Shown here: positions 46,863 to 57,000 of the stretch, piece by piece
How the letters are laid out: each line of letters starts with the position of its first letter
Position numbering within the stretch: position 1 is the stretch's first letter
Source of the DNA: Oscillospiraceae bacterium MB24-C1
GTDB taxonomy: Bacteria > Bacillota > Clostridia > Oscillospirales > Ruminococcaceae
Assembly: GCA_030913685.1 (NCBI GenBank)
Contig: CP133187.1
Coordinates: 372,001 to 436,000 of the forward strand
Length of the DNA: 64,000 bases
Direction: 5' to 3'
Notes under the pieces: model-generated
Told to the model about the DNA's origin: nothing
What the model saw: only the letters and a program-made list of their open reading frames with translations
The model's database searches: none
Translations under genes and position numbers: made by a program

Positions 46863-47388
46863 CTAATATCTTATGCTACCTACATGCGGCAGAGTACATG
46901 ATTTATGCTCCAGTTTTTAGATAGATTAATTATACACCAAGGGTCTATATTCTACTGAAGGTAGACAATTCTTTAAACTATATAAGATCGTCAAGAAATA
47001 TAATGTGCTGCTAGTATACTTAAAATACATTATGCAAGGACACTCGGCAGGCTTAGTGAAACGATAGGCATTTTTAATTATGAAAATTATAAATGGGATC
47101 ATTATTACCGGTAACATGGCAACAACCATCCAGAAATCTGCTAAATTTAGTGGATGCTCGCTCTGCAGCAAGAGCTGATCTGAGCAAGTATGCTGGCATC
47201 AGATTATGATTTGGAAGCACATAAAAACCGGTTCCGATGCAACTTGGGAGATGAGCTAATTACATGCGCTGACACATCAGCGCAGAACGTGATTTTTGTT
47301 TAAACTCAGTATGCCTTTATGCGATGGGTAAAAAATGTTTACCCAATGGTGTAAGAGAATATTATATGGGAAAAAGGAGTGCGATTAC
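46863..47388. other. Gene-free AT-rich stretch between flippase and ugd
   Basis: About 525 nt without a frame I would support. Short frames on both strands lack ribosome-binding sites and family likeness. It may be worn-down sequence from an earlier gene or insertion. No clear terminator or promoter is seen. Confidence 0.5.
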
Positions 47389-48573
47389 ATGAATATCGCA
47401 GTTGCAGGCACTGGATATGTCGGCCTTTCGATGGCTGTTTTGTTATCACAATATAATGCTGTCAAAGCAGTTGACATTATTCCGGCAAAAGTAGCACTTA
47501 TAAACGAAAAAATGTCTCCTATTGTGGACGAAGACATAGAAGTATTTCTGACCACCAAAATACTGGATTTGGTTGCTACGATCGACGGGGACTCTGCCTA
47601 TGCAGATGCTGAATACGTAATTATTGCAGCGCCAACAAACTATGATCCTGTAAAGAACTATTTTGATACTACATCGGTCGAGAGCGTTATTCAACAGGTT
47701 ATTAAGGTCAACCCCGATGCTGTTATGATTATCAAATCGACAGTGCCCGTTGGTTTTACAGAGCATGTTCGTACAAAATATTGCTGTGACAATATTCTTT
47801 TCAGCCCAGAATTTCTACGCGAAGGACATGCCCTATATGACAATCTTTATCCAAGCCGAATTATTGTCGGCACACCTATTGGAAATGCACGTTTACAAAA
47901 AGCAGCACAGACCTTTGCAAACCTATTAAAGCAAGGCGCATTAAAAGAGAATATTCCTACGCTATACGTGAATCCAACTGAGGCAGAAGCGATTAAGCTG
48001 TTTTCTAATACATACCTAGCGTTGCGCGTAGCTTATTTCAATGAGTTGGACACATATGCTGAAACCAAGGGGCTGAATACAAAAGCAATCATAGAGGGTG
48101 TTTGCCTTGATCCACGCATAGGAGATCAATATAACAACCCATCCTTTGGCTATGGCGGCTATTGCTTGCCTAAAGATACCAAACAGCTTCGCGCCAATTA
48201 TGAAGATGTTCCACAGAATCTGATCGGTGCGATAGTAGACGCAAACACAACTCGTAAAGACTTTATTGCAGACCAGATTATTGCACATAATCCTAAGATC
48301 GTCGGTGTTTATCGATTGACCATGAAAGCGAATTCTGATAACTTCCGTCAGTCCTCTATACAAGGCGTCATGAAGCGCATTAAGGCGAAGGGAATAGAAG
48401 TGGTCATCTATGAGCCGTCTATGTCGGAGGACTGTTTCTTCAATAGCCGTGTTATCCGAGATCTAGAGGAATTTAAATCTATAAGTGACGTAATTATAGC
48501 AAACCGATATCACGAAGATATAGCGGATGTATTGGACAAAGTCTACACCAGAGACTTATATTTCCGCGATTAG
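47389..48573 (+). CDS. ugd: UDP-glucose 6-dehydrogenase
   Basis: Oxidises UDP-glucose twice to UDP-glucuronate, an acidic precursor of the polysaccharide. ATG 47389 follows AAAAGGAG. It has 394 residues: the Rossmann motif [12 protein letters not shown] (about 4-15), the [10 protein letters not shown] and SPEFLREG segments, and the active-site cysteine near residue 259 in [14 protein letters not shown]. The sequence is more GC-balanced than the preceding genes, so it may have a separate origin. Confidence 0.95.
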   Translation: MNIAVAGTGYVGLSMAVLLSQYNAVKAVDIIPAKVALINEKMSPIVDEDIEVFLTTKILDLVATIDGDSAYADAEYVIIAAPTNYDPVKNYFDTTSVESVIQQVIKVNPDAVMIIKSTVPVGFTEHVRTKYCCDNILFSPEFLREGHALYDNLYPSRIIVGTPIGNARLQKAAQTFANLLKQGALKENIPTLYVNPTEAEAIKLFSNTYLALRVAYFNELDTYAETKGLNTKAIIEGVCLDPRIGDQYNNPSFGYGGYCLPKDTKQLRANYEDVPQNLIGAIVDANTTRKDFIADQIIAHNPKIVGVYRLTMKANSDNFRQSSIQGVMKRIKAKGIEVVIYEPSMSEDCFFNSRVIRDLEEFKSISDVIIANRYHEDIADVLDKVYTRDLYFRD

Positions 48574-48733
48574 ACTAAGAACGATAATTAGCCATTCTGC
48601 CGCCACAATACCGACGACTAAGTCGACCTGATACACACTAACTAAAAACAGATGCAAAACAGGGGATTATTACCCATCATTGTTTAATACCAACTAAAAA
48701 TATCCAAGCATAACTAAAAGCGTCCTCACGCTT

Positions 48734-48746
48734 CTGGAAATCGTGT
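48734..48746. other. 13-nt match to the tRNA-Ser anticodon arm (possible attachment-site remnant)
   Basis: CTGGAAATCGTGT is identical to 29977-29989 in the tRNA-Ser anticodon loop and stem. It lies in the 262-nt gene-free stretch after ugd, next to the return to native chromosome genes. The following bases do not match the tRNA, so the site, if real, has decayed. Confidence 0.3.
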
Positions 48747-48835
48747 ATTGCAATCTAAACCGTTTACACCGTCGATTGAATGATCCCCCTTTGCTGTTGT
48801 GCAGTTGGCAGGACCGCGCTCCTAGTGTATATAAT

Positions 48836-48865
48836 AAAGCCGCGTGTTGATTCGCACGCGGCTTT
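48836..48865. terminator. Terminator between ugd and the ureohydrolase gene
   Basis: An 11-bp perfect stem (AAAGCCGCGTG and its complement) with an 8-nt loop. It lies 6 nt after the end of the minus-strand ureohydrolase gene, and the A-rich left flank gives a T-rich tail on that strand. Confidence 0.8.
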
Positions 48866-48871
48866 GCCTTA

Positions 48872-49810
48872 TCATATTTTAATCTGTGTTTCAATCTGGG
48901 TCATGATATGTAACAGGGTTAAAGCACCCAAACGCACGGTGCTGCCGGAAGGGTCATAAGCAGGGGAGACCTCCACCAGATCGGCAGCGACAATGCGGCC
49001 TTTTTGTGCAATGCCGCAAATGATATCACATACCTGATCAAACAACAACCCGCCCGGATAGGGAGAGGCGACGCCGGGCGCAATAGAGATATCAAATCCG
49101 TCAATGTCCACGGTAATATAATAATTTTTTGCTTCTGGTATTTTGGCTAAGATACCTGCGACACCGATAGTATGTGCCTCTCGGGCCGAAATCAAAACGC
49201 TACCATAGGCTTTTGCGGTTTCAAAATCCGCTTTTTTGCTGCTGCCAATACCGCGCAGGCCAATTTGCGCCATTGGCCCGATGTGAGGCATTTCGGACAT
49301 GCGACGCATTGGACTACCATTGCCGTATTTTAACTGCCCTACGTGGTCAGCCCAGTCGAGGTGAGCGTCTATCTGCACCACGCAAATTTCTTCGCCGATC
49401 GCTTCAAGCGCTTTACCCACTGGCGCACTGATAGAATGGTCGCCACCGATGACAATCGGCACAGCACCGCGGTGTAAGATAGCCTTGACGCTTTCCACTA
49501 CTGCGTCAAAGGTGTGTTGTGGGTCGGCATGTAAAATGTCTGCATCTCCACAGTCCACAATTTTAAGGGGTGCGGCAAGGCGTACACAATCGCTTTCAAA
49601 ATCGTAGAAGCCTGCGTCGCCACGTCCATACTGGGTGGAGGCTTCACGAATTCGGCGGGGCGCAAGCCGCGCGCCACTCATATATCCGACAGCAAAATCA
49701 ACCGGTACGCCTAAAACGGCGATATCTGCGTCAAGCTGTGATAAATCGGTGCAGATTGGGTATTTTCCGAAAGAACAGATGCCTGTTATAGGCAGATTCA
49801 GATGTTCCAT
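48872..49810 (-). CDS. Ureohydrolase (agmatinase/formimidoylglutamase family)
   Basis: 312 residues of the manganese arginase fold: GGDHS, DAHLDW and DIDGFD supply the metal ligands. Its place beside the hut genes suggests formimidoylglutamase (HutG), giving glutamate and formamide. The active-site loops look closer to agmatinases, and FtcD already handles formiminoglutamate here, so agmatine or a guanidino acid is also possible. It is divergent from the Lrp/AsnC gene, with which it shares a promoter region. Confidence 0.82.
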   Translation of the reverse strand: MEHLNLPITGICSFGKYPICTDLSQLDADIAVLGVPVDFAVGYMSGARLAPRRIREASTQYGRGDAGFYDFESDCVRLAAPLKIVDCGDADILHADPQHTFDAVVESVKAILHRGAVPIVIGGDHSISAPVGKALEAIGEEICVVQIDAHLDWADHVGQLKYGNGSPMRRMSEMPHIGPMAQIGLRGIGSSKKADFETAKAYGSVLISAREAHTIGVAGILAKIPEAKNYYITVDIDGFDISIAPGVASPYPGGLLFDQVCDIICGIAQKGRIVAADLVEVSPAYDPSGSTVRLGALTLLHIMTQIETQIKI

Positions 49811-49860
49811 ATGATCATCTCCTGTAATCCTATTTTGTGGTTTGCTCAGATTTTGTGTTC

Positions 49861-49889
49861 ATTATAGCCTGATCCGCGTGAACTGTACA
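49861..49889 (-). promoter_or_regulatory. Promoter of the ureohydrolase gene
   Basis: On the minus strand the -35 TGTACA (49889-49884) and -10 TATAAT (49866-49861) are 17 nt apart. The -35 is shared with the divergent promoter. Confidence 0.7.
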
Positions 49890-49912
49890 TGGAATCTGTT
49901 TTGTGCTATAAT
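49884..49912 (+). promoter_or_regulatory. Promoter of the Lrp/AsnC gene
   Basis: The -35 TGTACA (49884-49889) and extended -10 TGCTATAAT (TATAAT at 49907-49912) are 17 nt apart. The palindromic -35 serves both directions. Confidence 0.75.
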
Positions 49913-49987
49913 CCTTTCGATTAACAATATTTAAAACAATCAGGCTTTAGCTTTACAAAATGCTACCGTTACAGAAGGAGCCCGCAT

Positions 49988-50419
49988 ATGGATCGGACAG
50001 ACATCAAAATCATGAATATTTTGCAGCAGGATTGTAAGACGACCACGCGCGAAATTGGTAAGCAGGTTGGCCTGACTGCACCCGCCGTTTCAGAACGCAT
50101 TTTGCGCCTGCGCGAGTCTGGGGCTATTCAGGCATTTCGGGCAAAGCTAGATGTCAATATGATAGGTAAAAAACTTTCGGCTTATATTATGATCAATGTA
50201 CCACCGGAAACCTATACTAAATTCTGCACTTTTGCTGAAGAAAATCCGGCCATTGTTGAGCATCATCACATCATTGGTGTCAATAATGCTTTGCTTCGTA
50301 TTCAGGTTGCCGATTCTACAGAGCTAGAGCAACAGCTAAGTGAAATACGGAAATTTGGTATGTCTCAGACTTCTATTTTATTAAACACCTATTTTGATCA
50401 GAAGCCGCTGGATACTTAA
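49988..50419 (+). CDS. Lrp/AsnC-family transcriptional regulator
   Basis: 143 residues: an N-terminal AsnC helix-turn-helix (DRTDIKIMNILQQDCKTTTREIG, with the recognition helix around APAVSERILRL) and a C-terminal RAM ligand domain. These proteins sense amino acids and often control the divergent gene, here the ureohydrolase. The AGAAGGAG site precedes the ATG. The ligand is not known. Confidence 0.9.
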   Translation: MDRTDIKIMNILQQDCKTTTREIGKQVGLTAPAVSERILRLRESGAIQAFRAKLDVNMIGKKLSAYIMINVPPETYTKFCTFAEENPAIVEHHHIIGVNNALLRIQVADSTELEQQLSEIRKFGMSQTSILLNTYFDQKPLDT

Positions 50420-50448
50420 TTGTTCTATCTGCGCCCAAAAGATTAAAA

Positions 50449-50486
50449 CCGCCCGTCGCCGAGATTATTTTCGGGGGCGGGTGTTT
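50449..50486 (+). terminator. Terminator after the Lrp/AsnC gene
   Basis: CCGCCC at 50449-50454 pairs with GGGCGG at 50475-50480, with inner CCGA/TCGG pairing, and ends in TGTTT. Confidence 0.6.
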
Positions 50487-50503
50487 CAGTTCTTCTAATA
50501 TGA

Positions 50504-50541
50504 GGAAAACGGGCCCGCTATAAATAGCAAGCCCGTTTTCC
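50504..50541. terminator. Terminator of the hutU-hutI transcript
   Basis: An 11-bp stem (GGAAAACGGGC and complement) lies 21 nt after the minus-strand hutI stop. The arms carry A/T runs, so it can work from both sides. Confidence 0.78.
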
Positions 50542-50561
50542 ATTTTTATAGGGGAGAGTGA

Positions 50562-51809
50562 TTATCGAGTCAATACGATTTCGCCGTTTTTCATGACGGT
50601 TTCGACCAGATTGATGGTGGTGTGATAGGGAAGAAAGTGAACCGACGGATATTTCAAAAAGATGATATCCGCCTGTTTGCCTGGCTCTATACTGCCGACT
50701 CGGTCGGCGCGGCCAACAGCTGCAGCACCATTAATGGTCAACGCGGTAATCACTTCTTCTATGGACAGATGCATGTAAATGCAGGCCAGTGCAATCAGTA
50801 GGGGAATGGAATTAGTAAAGCAGCTACCAGGATTCAAATCGCTGGCAATAGCGACCGCCATGCCGTCGTCGATCATCTTGCGGGCACGTGCGAAATCTTC
50901 CTTGAGACAGAACGCGGTGGCGGGCAGCATGGTGCCGATAACGCCAGCCTTGGCCATGTCATAAATGCCTTTGTCGGACGCTTGTAGCAGATGGTCGGCA
51001 GAAATCGCGCCAACCTCGGCGGCCAGTTCGGCGCCGCCAAGCTGCACCATTTCGTCGGCATGGATTTTAAGCTTAAAGCCCATCGCCTTGGCGGCATTGA
51101 GGTAATAACGCGAATCCTCAATGGAGAAAACGTTCTTTTCAGTGAAGATATCCGCAAACTCCGCGAGATTTTCAGCCTTTACAACGGGGGCAACATCACG
51201 CAGTAGCATATCGAGAAAGTCCCGCTCGCGCCCTTTGTATTCTGGCAGTACACTGTGTGGACCCATAAAGGTGGGTACAATGTCCACAGGCTGCATGCTA
51301 TCCAGCGCTTTCATAGCGCGCAGTTGCTTGAGCTCGGTCTCCTTATCCAAACCATAGCCGCTTTTGCCTTCTACGGTGGTCACACCGAATTCCAGCATCC
51401 GTGTCAGACGGTCGCGACCGGCCTCAACAAGCTCTTCCAGTGTGGCCGCACGGGTTTTTCCGACGGTGGCATTGATGCCGCCGCCGCGCTCCATGATAGA
51501 CATATAGCTGTCACCGCGCAGCCGCCATGAAAATTCATCGGCGCGATAGCCACCGAAAACAAAATGCGTATGCGAATCGACAAAACCAGGCAGAACGGTT
51601 TTTCCGGTGGCGTCTATGATTTCGCAGCCGGTATTTCCACACTCTTTTATCAGCTCTTCGGTCGTTCCGACAGCTTCAATTTTATCGCCGCTGATCAGAA
51701 CTGCGCCATCTCGAATCAGGCCGATATCCGACATTTTGATGCCATGCTTTGGCGCGCTGCCAGCGCAGGTAACCAGTTCTGCGGCGTGACAAATTAATTT
51801 TTTGCTCAT
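50562..51809 (-). CDS. hutI: Imidazolonepropionase
   Basis: Third step of histidine breakdown: a zinc or iron amidohydrolase that opens imidazolonepropionate to formiminoglutamate. It has 415 residues. The metal motif VDSHTHFVFGGYR is near residue 80, followed by the IMERGGGINATV loop, KIHADEM and the metal aspartate in IASDLNPG. It lies 20 nt after hutU in the same operon, with GGAGG before its ATG. Confidence 0.96.
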   Translation of the reverse strand: MSKKLICHAAELVTCAGSAPKHGIKMSDIGLIRDGAVLISGDKIEAVGTTEELIKECGNTGCEIIDATGKTVLPGFVDSHTHFVFGGYRADEFSWRLRGDSYMSIMERGGGINATVGKTRAATLEELVEAGRDRLTRMLEFGVTTVEGKSGYGLDKETELKQLRAMKALDSMQPVDIVPTFMGPHSVLPEYKGRERDFLDMLLRDVAPVVKAENLAEFADIFTEKNVFSIEDSRYYLNAAKAMGFKLKIHADEMVQLGGAELAAEVGAISADHLLQASDKGIYDMAKAGVIGTMLPATAFCLKEDFARARKMIDDGMAVAIASDLNPGSCFTNSIPLLIALACIYMHLSIEEVITALTINGAAAVGRADRVGSIEPGKQADIIFLKYPSVHFLPYHTTINLVETVMKNGEIVLTR

Positions 51810-51829
51810 GGCGGTTCCTCCGTCTTGCT

Positions 51830-53851
51830 TTATTTGATAACCTCGCGGTAAACTTTTTCGATTAGCTCATCCGAGGCGATATAGGGCATTGTGATGTAGT
51901 CTGTACCATTGCGAATTTCATTATATTCGGCCACCGTTTCGATGGAATGCTCACAGCGGGCCCAGTTTCTTCTGGCTACGCCAATCATGGTATCCCACGG
52001 CATTGCCGTCATCAGGATGTCGTCCACGCGTTTACTGCCATCGAGCACCATACCGAAGCCGCCATTGATTGCTTTGCTAACGCCAACGCCACCGCCGTTA
52101 TGCAACGCAACAAGACTCATACCGCGTGCGGCGTTGCCGGCATAGCACTGAATGGCCATATCCGCGGTGACGTTGCTCCCGTCATAGATATTGGAGGTTT
52201 CACGATAAGGGGAATCAGTACCGCCGGTATCGTGATGGTCACGGCCAAGCATAACCGGCCCAATCTCGCCGTTACGAATCATTTCGTTGAATTTCAATGC
52301 AATATCGCGGCGGCCCAAAGCATCTTGATAGAGAATACGGCACTGAGTACCAACGACCAGCTTATTCTTTTCCGCATCACGAATCCAGATATAGTTGTCG
52401 CGGTCCTGGCCACGGCGGTTAGGGTCGATGACTTTCATTGCGGCATGATCTGTTTTGTGCAGATCCTCCGGCTTGCCCGAGAGACAGCACCAACGGAACG
52501 GGCCGTAACCGTAGTCAAATAGCATGGGGCCCATGATGTCCTCGACATAGGACGGGAAGATAAAGCCTTCGCTGGTATCAATGCCGTTTTTGGCTATATC
52601 CTTGGCACCGGCATCAAATACAGCCTTCATAAAAGCGTTGCCATAATCGAAGAAATAGCTTCCGCGTTCGACCAGCTTTTTAATAATATGATAATGATGG
52701 ATCAGTGACGCATCAACCAGCTTACTAAAGTTTTCTATATCATTTTTGAGCATTTCGGTGCGCTGCTCAAAGGTGAGACCTTGTGGGCAATAGCCGCCGT
52801 CATAAGGCACATGGCAGGAGGTCTGGTCGGACAACAGATCGATGTGAATGTTATTGTCTAAAGCGTACTCGAGCAGATCAATGATGTTTCCTTGGTAGGC
52901 GATGGAGAGAACCTCTTTCTTTTCCTGCGCGTCTTTTGCCCAGGCAAATGCTTCTTTGAGGTTGTCGGTAACCTTGCCCACCCAGCCCTGACTGTGACGG
53001 GTTTCAATGCGCGAGGGATCAACTTCGGCCACGATACCCACACCGCCCGCGATTTCAATTGCTTTAGGCTGCGCGCCGCTCATGCCGCCAAGACCCGACG
53101 TCACAAACAGGTGGCCGCTTAGATCACCGTCTGGTGCGACACCAAGCACCTTTCGACCAGCATTCAGCAATGTATTAAAGGTACCGTGTACAATACCCTG
53201 CGGGCCGATATACATCCAGCCACCTGCTGTCATCTGGCCGTAGCTCGAGCAACCCATCGCGGTGGCCTTGGCCCAATCGTGGGGATTATCAAACATGCCG
53301 ACCATGAGGCCATTGGTAATAACGACGCGCGGGCTGGTCTTGTGCGATTTAAACAGGCCCATGGGATGCCCGGACATCATGACGAGCGTCTGTTCGTCTG
53401 TCAGAATTTCAAGATACTTCTTGATGAGCTGATACTGCATCCAGTTCTGGCAGACCTGACCGGTTTCGCCGTAGGTGACAAGCTCATAAGGGTAGAGTGC
53501 CACTTCATGATTCAGATTGTTGTCAATCATAACCTGAAAGGCCTTCCCCTCAATACAGTTGCCTTTGTATGCATCAATGGGTTTGCCATAGATACGCTCC
53601 TTGGGCATAAAGCGGTAGCCGTAGATACGCCCTAGGGTCAACAGCTCCTCTAAAAACTCAGGTGCGAGTTGCGCGTGGAGTTCTTCCGGAATATAACGTA
53701 GCGCATTTTTTAAAGCCAGCTTTATTTCCCGTTCATTAAGCGTCAGCTCACGCTTTGGTGCACGGCGAACCCCATCTTTAAACTTGGGATATTCCGGCAG
53801 AGTAGCATCAAGCTTTATGGTCATTGCTTTTCCGATATCACAATTATTCAT
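51830..53851 (-). CDS. hutU: Urocanate hydratase, long form
   Basis: Second step of histidine breakdown: an NAD-containing enzyme that hydrates urocanate to imidazolonepropionate. ATG 53851 is used because AAAGGAGG precedes it; an earlier in-frame start at 53896 has none. At 673 residues it is the longer clostridial/fusobacterial type rather than the ~555-residue Bacillus type. Visible are the NAD-binding SGLGGMSGAQPKA and the conserved QGLTFEQR and GRDHHDTGGTDSPYRET segments. Confidence 0.95.
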   Translation of the reverse strand: MNNCDIGKAMTIKLDATLPEYPKFKDGVRRAPKRELTLNEREIKLALKNALRYIPEELHAQLAPEFLEELLTLGRIYGYRFMPKERIYGKPIDAYKGNCIEGKAFQVMIDNNLNHEVALYPYELVTYGETGQVCQNWMQYQLIKKYLEILTDEQTLVMMSGHPMGLFKSHKTSPRVVITNGLMVGMFDNPHDWAKATAMGCSSYGQMTAGGWMYIGPQGIVHGTFNTLLNAGRKVLGVAPDGDLSGHLFVTSGLGGMSGAQPKAIEIAGGVGIVAEVDPSRIETRHSQGWVGKVTDNLKEAFAWAKDAQEKKEVLSIAYQGNIIDLLEYALDNNIHIDLLSDQTSCHVPYDGGYCPQGLTFEQRTEMLKNDIENFSKLVDASLIHHYHIIKKLVERGSYFFDYGNAFMKAVFDAGAKDIAKNGIDTSEGFIFPSYVEDIMGPMLFDYGYGPFRWCCLSGKPEDLHKTDHAAMKVIDPNRRGQDRDNYIWIRDAEKNKLVVGTQCRILYQDALGRRDIALKFNEMIRNGEIGPVMLGRDHHDTGGTDSPYRETSNIYDGSNVTADMAIQCYAGNAARGMSLVALHNGGGVGVSKAINGGFGMVLDGSKRVDDILMTAMPWDTMIGVARRNWARCEHSIETVAEYNEIRNGTDYITMPYIASDELIEKVYREVIK

Positions 53852-54041
53852 GGCAGATGCCTCCTTTACTAATGTTTTGCAGTTAAATATTATCACAGCT
53901 ATGTCTAAATAACGTCTATAAACAGTATCTTTTACTAGCCTTTTTTTAATTTTGTAGATGCTTTTATGGAAAAATATTGTATAATAAAATAGATGAATTT
54001 TATTTAAGATATTCTATATTGTTTGGTGAGGCTGTTTTAAC

Positions 54042-57000
54042 TTGAATAATGAGAAAGAGAGCGTGTCTATGGCTGTAATTTCTTTTAAACTGCTGCAAAT
54101 GCCGATGATATTATTAGACGGTCAACAGATTCTTCTGCCATTTAAAAAGGCGGAGGCGCTGTTGTATTGCCTTGCGATAAAAAAGACTGTTTCGCGCGAA
54201 CAGGCGGCAAACCTGCTCTGGGATACCGATGATTCGCAGGTTGCAAAGAAGAATTTACGCCATACGCTGTATACGATTAAAAGAGTATTTGGCATCGAAT
54301 TGATCGTTTCCCCCAAAAAGCATCTGCTGACCTTAAACCCTGAACTAGAATATGACATTGATTATGATTATTTCATGAAAACCCACGACTTTTCACTCTA
54401 CGATGGAGAGTTGCTACAAGGCTTCAGCCTGAAAAACGCCGATGCTTTTGAAAACTGGCTAGAAATGGAGCGCAATGAGTTTCGGGAATACTATCTTCAC
54501 CAGCTGTATGACGTAATGATTCAAGCGGTGGAAAGAGATGTCTCTGAAACCGAAATGCTCTTTACCCGATATATCAAAAAAGGTCCGCTGGACGAGCGTG
54601 TTTATCAACTTATGATGACGTGCTACCAGAAAAATGCTCTGTATTACAAGGGAATCAAGGTGTATCAGAATATCAGCAAGTTGTTAAATACTGAACTGAG
54701 AATTGCCCCCTGTGCCGAACTGACACAGCTACACCGCGAACTCTTGAGCGCGTGGACCGAATCCACAGCCGAGGAGCAGGAACAAGCGCCTGTGCGTGTG
54801 ATCGGCCGCGCAGAGGAAATGCAGTTTATGATGAAGGCATACCGTGCCTTTTTGCTTGGCACACCGACGGCGCTTTTGATTTTGGGCGAAAACGGCGTCG
54901 GAAAAACATATCTCGTCAACAGTTTTTTAGACAGCATCGGCGAAGATGCCTGCATTGTACTTAAAACGATTTGTTTTCAGGCAGAACGCGAGTTTATTCT
55001 GCAGCCATGGAACACCATTATGCTACAGCTTGACCAGCAAATTCGTAGCCGCAATATGACGGTTCCCACAAGCTACACTAGCTATATCAATACCTTGTTT
55101 CCGCTTTTTGGTGACAGTGAGCAAACCTCGCAGGTGCCGGAAGATGTGATGACATCCTACAACTACCGCACCGCCAGAAACAGCGTGCTCAAGCTGTTTT
55201 CATATGTCGGGGAAGAGAGCCCGATCATTTTGTTTTTCGATAATATTCAGTTTATGGACAATCACAGCCTGGAGCTGCTTTCGCTGATTATAAGAGAGCG
55301 CAACCCAAATATTCTTTGTGTCAGTACCTGTCTTGATATACAGATGCCCTATCTGCAAAAGCAGATCAACGCGCTGGTGCGCGAAAAATTTGTAAGCCCG
55401 TTGCTAGTTCCGCCATTCACTGAAAAGGATGTATCGGAGATTATCACCGACCGGCTTGGCCCGGATGCGCTCAACGAACAGATCATCTCTCATATTTATC
55501 AAGACTCTGAAGGGAACGGCTTTTTCCTTGATATGCTCCTCGGTTATCTTACCAACGACAAAGGTGCTTCACGCCGAATGCCGTCCAATCCGCATGACAT
55601 TCTGCTCGAACGGCTTGAGGCGCTTTCCGCCGATTCCCGGCAGTTACTGGATACCATGTCCGTCTGTCCTGAATCTATCACACTTGATATTGTGGAGTAT
55701 ATTCTCAATCGTGATACGCTGGAAATCATTGAATTGACCGACAATCTCAAGCAACATAGTCTGATTAAGGAAAAGGTCACCGATGGGCAAATTCGGTTTC
55801 AGTTCCGCCATGCAAAAATGCAGGACTTTGTCCATTCGCAGCTTTCGCCCTCCAAGCGTAGGCTGTTGCATGCTCGAGTGGCAAACTACTACGAGCAGAC
55901 GCCGGAGCTGCTGCACAATAATAACTGGTACCAACGGATTATTTATCATTATGCGCAGGCTTGTAACGACGTTAAGGTCCTCCAGTACAAAATTCTTAGT
56001 TTAGCGGACTATTCGCGGTATAACTATGAGCTGTATCCAGTTCTTCAGCCGCAGAAAGATTCTGCACTGGAAGCGCCCAAGCAGCTTTCGAAATATTTTG
56101 ATGAGCTGGTGACAGAGCTTGTCCGACTATATAATTATCAGCCTAACGCCATCGATTTTGTAGAGCTAGAGACGTTGCTCTATCTCGTTATCGGAAAATA
56201 CTGCATTTCACAGGGCTTTTATAAAAAGGGGCTTGAGGCCATTAAACGCAGTCTTGCACACACTGGTTATTTAGAAACACATCCGCATATCCATATTTCT
56301 TGCCTGCGGCAGCTTACATTTTACGGAATACAGACGTGGAATGCCAATCTAATGCGCGAAAACATTGAGAAAGGCATGGCAATTGCAAAGGAGAAACGGC
56401 TGAGCATCGATTACGCCATTGAATGCCGCCTATATGGATTGTATTTGACAATGTGCGGTCGGTATGACGAAAGCAGGGACCGGTTAAATCAGGCTATAGG
56501 CCTGTTTGAATCCACAGCGCTGGACGGCCAGAATTATGTTTTGAATCTCGCAGCCTGTTACAATTATCTGGGGGAATTGGAGCGTAAGCAAAAGCACTTT
56601 GATGCCTCTCTGGCGTTTTACGAGCGGGCAATTGCGCTTTGCGGTGATCGCAAATATCCCAAAAATCCAATTTTCTATTCTAATCAGGCCTGTGCATTGA
56701 TGATGCTGGGCAAAAAGGAAAAGGCAGCAGAGCTTTTTTTCTATGCCAATAAGCTGTATGACGCTTCCAATATTCTTGTCGGGCGCGCGGCAACAAAGGC
56801 GCATTGCTGCTTACTTTATGCCATGGATGGTAACGCAAGTGATGCTAGGCGTCTGCTGACAGAGGCCGAAAAAACAGCCCGCATCATCAGTTCCCCTATG
56901 GCGATGGGGATTGTTGAACGCATCAAAGCGATGCTGCTAAAAAACTTCCCAGAAGTGTTTAGCGGTGTTATATCAGACAGTCTTGAAGCTTGCTGCATAA

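Noticed and set aside
46926-47171. Minus-strand frame of 81 codons with a hydrophobic middle
   Set aside because: No ribosome-binding site, no family, AT-rich gene-free stretch; hydrophobicity follows from base composition.
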